Assembly (NCBI GenBank): GCA_025201375.1
Contig: JAIWZP010000015.1
Coordinates: 62,001-126,000, forward strand
Direction of reading: 5' to 3'
Length of the DNA stretch: 64,000 nt
From: Gongronella butleri
Taxonomy: Eukaryota; Mucoromycota; Mucoromycetes; Mucorales; Cunninghamellaceae
A program made the translations under genes and the position numbers. Shown piece by piece: positions 60,268-64,000 of the stretch (its first letter is position 1; each line of letters opens with the position of its first letter). The notes under the pieces were generated by a model. The model was not told the DNA's origin, did not search any database, and worked only from the letters and a program-made list of their open reading frames with translations.

Positions 60268-62127
60268 GGGTGGTGCCTTACCTTCGCTCATCATTCTGAA
60301 TAGATGCTGCGCGGTTTCTTCGAGGTGGCTTTGGTGGGGGCTGTGACATTTCGTCATCGAGAGAGCGGCGTGGTGTCTGATTGACCGAGGAAGTGGATTG
60401 ATCGTCGTCGTCGTCGTCCAGACTCATGATGATATTCTTGCGAATGTAGGCGAGCTTCTCTGTAAAGTCGTCGAGACGATCTCCCAGCAGCGAGTGGGCG
60501 ACCGCAGCAACTGATGAGCGGCGATCATTAGCGGTGGCCGTCGTGACATTTCCATCTTCGTTCACAATGGTCTCCATGACGGGTTCTTGCTCTGGGTTTT
60601 GCTCCGTGATAGAGGAAGTGCGTGGTGGAGGTGGTGGCGGTGACGCAGGTGCCTTTTGGGCAGAAACGGGTGTGGATGTGTTTGATGCGGGCATCGAAGA
60701 AGTGACAGAAGACGCAGTGGGCGCTGTGGCGGGGGTATAGTGGACGGGGGAACTTGTAGAAACTGGAGACGCGTCGATCGATGGCATGGAAAGCACCAAA
60801 TTGTCGATATGATCAGCATTGGCGCTCTCGACAGGCTCGTGTTGCACCTCGACCTGCTCCGCGACGTCATTTTGTGATGACGCGCGCGTTGTGTCGTCAT
60901 CTTGTTGAATATCAATCTCGGGTGTGTCAAGCACGATTTGCTCGATGTCTTGTTCTTCTTGCTCGTCGCCTTGCTGTTGTTGTTTCGTTGCAAGTTCGGG
61001 ATGTTCACGCTCAGCAGTGGTTTCCTCGTGCTGATCAACATCAAATACCGCCACATCGTCCTGCTGCATAATGATTTGAGGTTCATCCACGATTAAATCA
61101 TCCTCCGGCTGCGCATTGGGCTCAAAATAGTCGTCTTGCTGATGATTAAACTGATTCAAAGTGAGATGGGCTGCAAGCTCGTCAATTTGCAGCGGCTCAA
61201 TGGTGGGCATCTCGTCGTCATCATCGGGCACGAGCGTATCGCAAGCGGACATGGAGATCTCATGATCCTCGGGCGTTTCCAGGGCCATCTCATGGGTCTC
61301 GTTGTCCAATTGCTCCTCTGGAAGGCCATTGGAGGCTTCCGTGACTTCCTGTTCGGCTGGCGCCACACTCAATTCATTGACAGCATCGTCGTCCAGGACC
61401 GTTGGCGGCACACGAGCGTCAAGAAGCACCTGATCGTCGCAGACATCAGGCCAATCATCAACATCCTGGTCATTGAGGTTGAATGGCTCAGGCTCTGGCG
61501 AAGAGATGCCACTGAGCGTGATTTCAGTATTGACTAGATCGCCCAATGGTTGCTGATCAGGGGGTGTCGAAGAGTCTTGACCATCCATGGCGGCAAAAAG
61601 GCTGTTTAACTGGAGAAAAGCAAAAACGAGCGGCAATGAGAGATCTAATTGACCCCTTTTTTGTTTGTTTGTGATACCTTTGGAGCGTCGTTGATGACGG
61701 CCGAGATGCGGTGATCAGACAAAAAGGTAGCATCCTCATCATTGTCCATGAAGAAATCAAAACGCGGCAAGACCGGGGCATGATCGGCATCTGAAGTGGA
61801 TGCAAAGAGATTGCCCGAGAGAAAACGATCGGTGCGTCTGCGCGGTGCATGTTTGCTGCCACCAATGGCCTGGTCGATGCCATTGTCGTCGTCGTCGTCG
61901 TGCTGGTTGTATTCGTCCAAAATGGGTTCTATCGTGGTTGTCGTGTTGGGGTCCAGGTAGTCGTTAAGTGTGGCGTCCTCTATATCGTCTGGCAGCCGAA
62001 TATGGCCCGTGAAACGTGGCAAGCACGGCACACAGCTTGCAAACGACAAGGGTAGCCGCGACGACACCTGATCGTCTTCATCATCCGAGTCGAGGCGCAC
62101 GCCTGCCCTGGAATAAAAGGAGGCCAT
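59327..62127 (-). CDS. Acidic, low-complexity protein of unknown function
   Basis: Three exons, 61678-62127, 60282-61609 and 59327-60155; 868 aa. I do not recognise the family. Much of it is acidic (Asp runs near residues 25, 120 and 560) with Gln-rich stretches, including a Q8 run, and Pro-rich PPPPPPR and PPPKPPRR sites that look like SH3 ligands. Two segments look ordered: 'FTEKLAYIRKNIIMSL' near the end of exon 2, and 'KNVRHFGEDVMGNGIRLFND' near residue 780, followed by W-S-A-R-M-K. Both resemble short amphipathic helices. Splice phases are clean. It ends 4.5 kb from SelO across repeat DNA and is divergent from the USP gene. Confidence 0.75.
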
Positions 62128-62696
62128 ATAGAATAAAAAGACAAGCAACAAGCGGGAAGAAAGAGAGACGCAGGGAGTGAGAGACCACCAAGGAGGGCGA
62201 GAGGTAAAAAAAAAAAAAAAAAGGGTATCAAGCTCTGAAAGAGGAAAAAGAAGGGCAAAAGGAAGGAGAAAAAGGAAAGGGCTGCAGGTAAAAAGATGAT
62301 GAAAGAAATGAAAAAAAAAAAAATTAAAATTCAGGGCAGCTTGGCAAGCGCGTATCGTGTCCGTTGGAGCCTTTCCGTTTGGCGTGTGGCTAACAAGCGG
62401 CTTTTTTTTTTTCTTTCTGACTTCTTTTTTACTTTTTTTTTTTTATTATTCCCGTCACCGAGAAACTAAGCATTGTTGGCTTGGAATCGTCGTTGGTAGC
62501 GTGGAAAGCGCGATTCAGGTTGGATTGGAGCAGTGGGTGATCAAAAAAGGCACACGAGACGGCGGTGACACAAGGCCGAGCGGCTTTCGATCTCCGATTG
62601 ACTGGCCCTTTCCATCGTTTGCCTCGGGCGGTTTGAGTTTTTGGCTGTTCTCTCTTCCTCGCTTTCCACTCCAACTTTTTTCGCCTTACCACCGCC
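62128..62696. other. Divergent intergenic region
   Basis: 569 bp between the acidic-protein gene and the USP gene, with A15 (62206-62221) and A13 runs on the first half and T-runs on the second. It presumably holds both promoters. No gene seen. Confidence 0.5.
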
Positions 62697-63701
62697 ATGG
62701 CCGACATACCCACGCTCAACGCGCCTGAGAAATACGTCCGAGGCGTGTCCTTTGACACTATGAATAACAGAGACTTGCCCGACTATAGCTTCACCTTGCG
62801 CGGCAAGTCACCAGGCTACCGACGCTCGCGCCGCTCTCGCTCGTTTCTTCTAGCCACCGACTTGGCCACCTACTCGGACCACGCTTTGAACTGGGCTATC
62901 AACGTATGACCCGTGCTCGCGACTACATTGCTTTTTTTTTTTTTTGGCTCACTTTGGCGTTTTTCATATAGGATATCATTGACGACGGCGACGAGCTTAT
63001 TGTGCTGCGCGCCGTCACCGTCGATTTGAACGGTAATTTTTTTCGGTCTCGGAATCAAGTGGTCCGTGGGAGCTCACCATCTTTTTTTCTTTTTTTTTTC
63101 TGTATGCAGACAAAAAATCGGCCGTGGAAGCCACACTCTTGCGCGAAGAGAAGCAGGCAAGAGAAGATGCGCAAAAGGTCATGGATCGTATCATGTCAAG
63201 CAGCACAGACGACAAAAAGGTGAGCATTATCATAAAAGCAAAAAGAAAAAAAAAAAAAAAAGACGCGAATTTTGCTCATTTTTCAGTGTAGATTAGCGTC
63301 ATCATCGAATTCGTGGTGGGCAAAGTGCAGCAGACGATTCAGCAGATGGTAAAGAGGCTCGCATTTGGTGTGCTTTAGGGAATCGGGCTTATTCACGACG
63401 CTGTTTTTTTTAGATTGCCATGTACCAGCCATCGCTGCTCATTGTCGGCACGCGTGGCCTCTCTGAATTCCAGAGCATGCTGCTCGGCAGCGTGTCCAAG
63501 TATTGTCTACAGCATTCACCCATCCCTGTGGCCGTGGTGCGACCCCCGTCCAAGATCAAAAAGGCAAAAAAGAAGAAGGGCAAGCGACTTAGCGGTATGT
63601 TTACCAAGTCGCCACGGCCCTCCGACACCGAATCGTCAGATGACGACGAAAGCAGCGTGAATCCTATCAATGTCCCTTTGAAAAATCTCGCATTGGAGTA
63701 G
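62697..63701 (+). CDS. Universal stress protein (UspA) domain protein
   Basis: Five exons: 62697-62903, 62972-63032, 63110-63219, 63292-63348, 63414-63701; 240 aa. The USP fold starts at about residue 53 with 'FLLATDLATYSDHALNWAIN', then 'DELIVLRAVTVD', a charged helix, 'SVIIEFVVGKVQQTIQQM', and the ATP-binding signature G-x2-G-x9-G-S in 'GTRGLSEFQSMLLGSVS'. That signature argues for a nucleotide-binding subtype. A basic, Arg/Ser-rich stretch precedes the domain and a Lys-rich, Ser/Asp-rich tail follows, both likely regulatory. The physiological role is unknown in fungi. Confidence 0.92.
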
Positions 63702-64000
63702 CTTGTCCTTGTAAATAGTCCATTAAATGCTAAAACACGAAAAAACAGAGTGAACACAATGGGAGTAAGCTGGCGACGGAACAAGCGCGCGCAACGCGGT
63801 CCTCTCATAATGTACCAAGTACTCATGAAAATAGTACATAGTGAAAAGCGAAATGCGTGCACAGGACACATTATCCGCACTTTGACATGCGCCTTTTAAT
63901 GTGCTGTCAAGCAATGTCAATATAAAATCCGTCCTCGTCTTGCCTGCTGGCATTATTATTTTTGATGCAAGTCCTTTGAGTATGCAAACAAAGACGGAAC
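63702..64000. other. 3' flank of the USP gene
   Basis: No gene recognised up to the window edge. A minus-strand frame (63723-63953) has no known domain. An ATTAAA-like polyadenylation signal lies at 63721. Confidence 0.4.

Overview
The window is nuclear DNA from a fungus with intron-rich genes. The gene content (UPF1 with an SQ/TQ-rich tail, Nup133, FAM32A, a Cys-type selenoprotein-O homologue, paired monocarboxylate-type MFS transporters, a C-terminal-Myb protein) together with short introns ending in TTTATTAG or long T-runs suggests an early-diverging fungus, most probably Mucoromycota (Mucorales-like). That placement is inference from style and content. I found no rRNA, tRNA, CRISPR array or complete transposase gene. 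Seventeen protein-coding genes can be modelled. All have exon lengths summing to a multiple of three.

Layout: 1-2.1 kb is a decayed dispersed/tandem repeat (called R1 here). Then come a BTB protein (-), repeat family R2, an unknown protein (+), UPF1 (-) and Nup133 (+) sharing a 168-bp divergent promoter, and a hotdog thioesterase (-). At 17.4-21.2 kb is an R1 copy split by a ~1-kb foldback element with TA target duplication. Next are FAM32A (+), an alpha/beta hydrolase (-), a Myb-like protein (-), a 3.8-kb gene-free stretch, a class I glutamine amidotransferase (+) and Rab geranylgeranyltransferase alpha (-). Repeats at 32-35.3 kb precede two MFS paralogues (both -). After another gene-poor stretch come a CAMK-type kinase (+), a short-chain dehydrogenase (-) and SelO (+). 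A repeat-dominated block at 54.8-59.3 kb is followed by an acidic unknown protein (-) and a universal-stress-protein gene (+).

The genes are mainly housekeeping functions (mRNA surveillance, nuclear pore, Rab prenylation, protein AMPylation, stress) with no shared pathway. The only clustered relatives are the two MFS genes.

Two observations stand out. First, both MFS paralogues can be read correctly only if a 2-nucleotide exon (GG) is spliced between two introns, giving the conserved Trp-Gly junction. These two introns are the only intron positions the paralogues share. Second, the 7-mer TACTGTA/TACAGTA occurs about 45 times by eye, confined to gene-poor DNA. Direct comparison of the two arms of the foldback element shows exact TA to TACTGTA/TACAGTA changes, the signature of Tc1/mariner (Sleeping Beauty-type) excision footprints.
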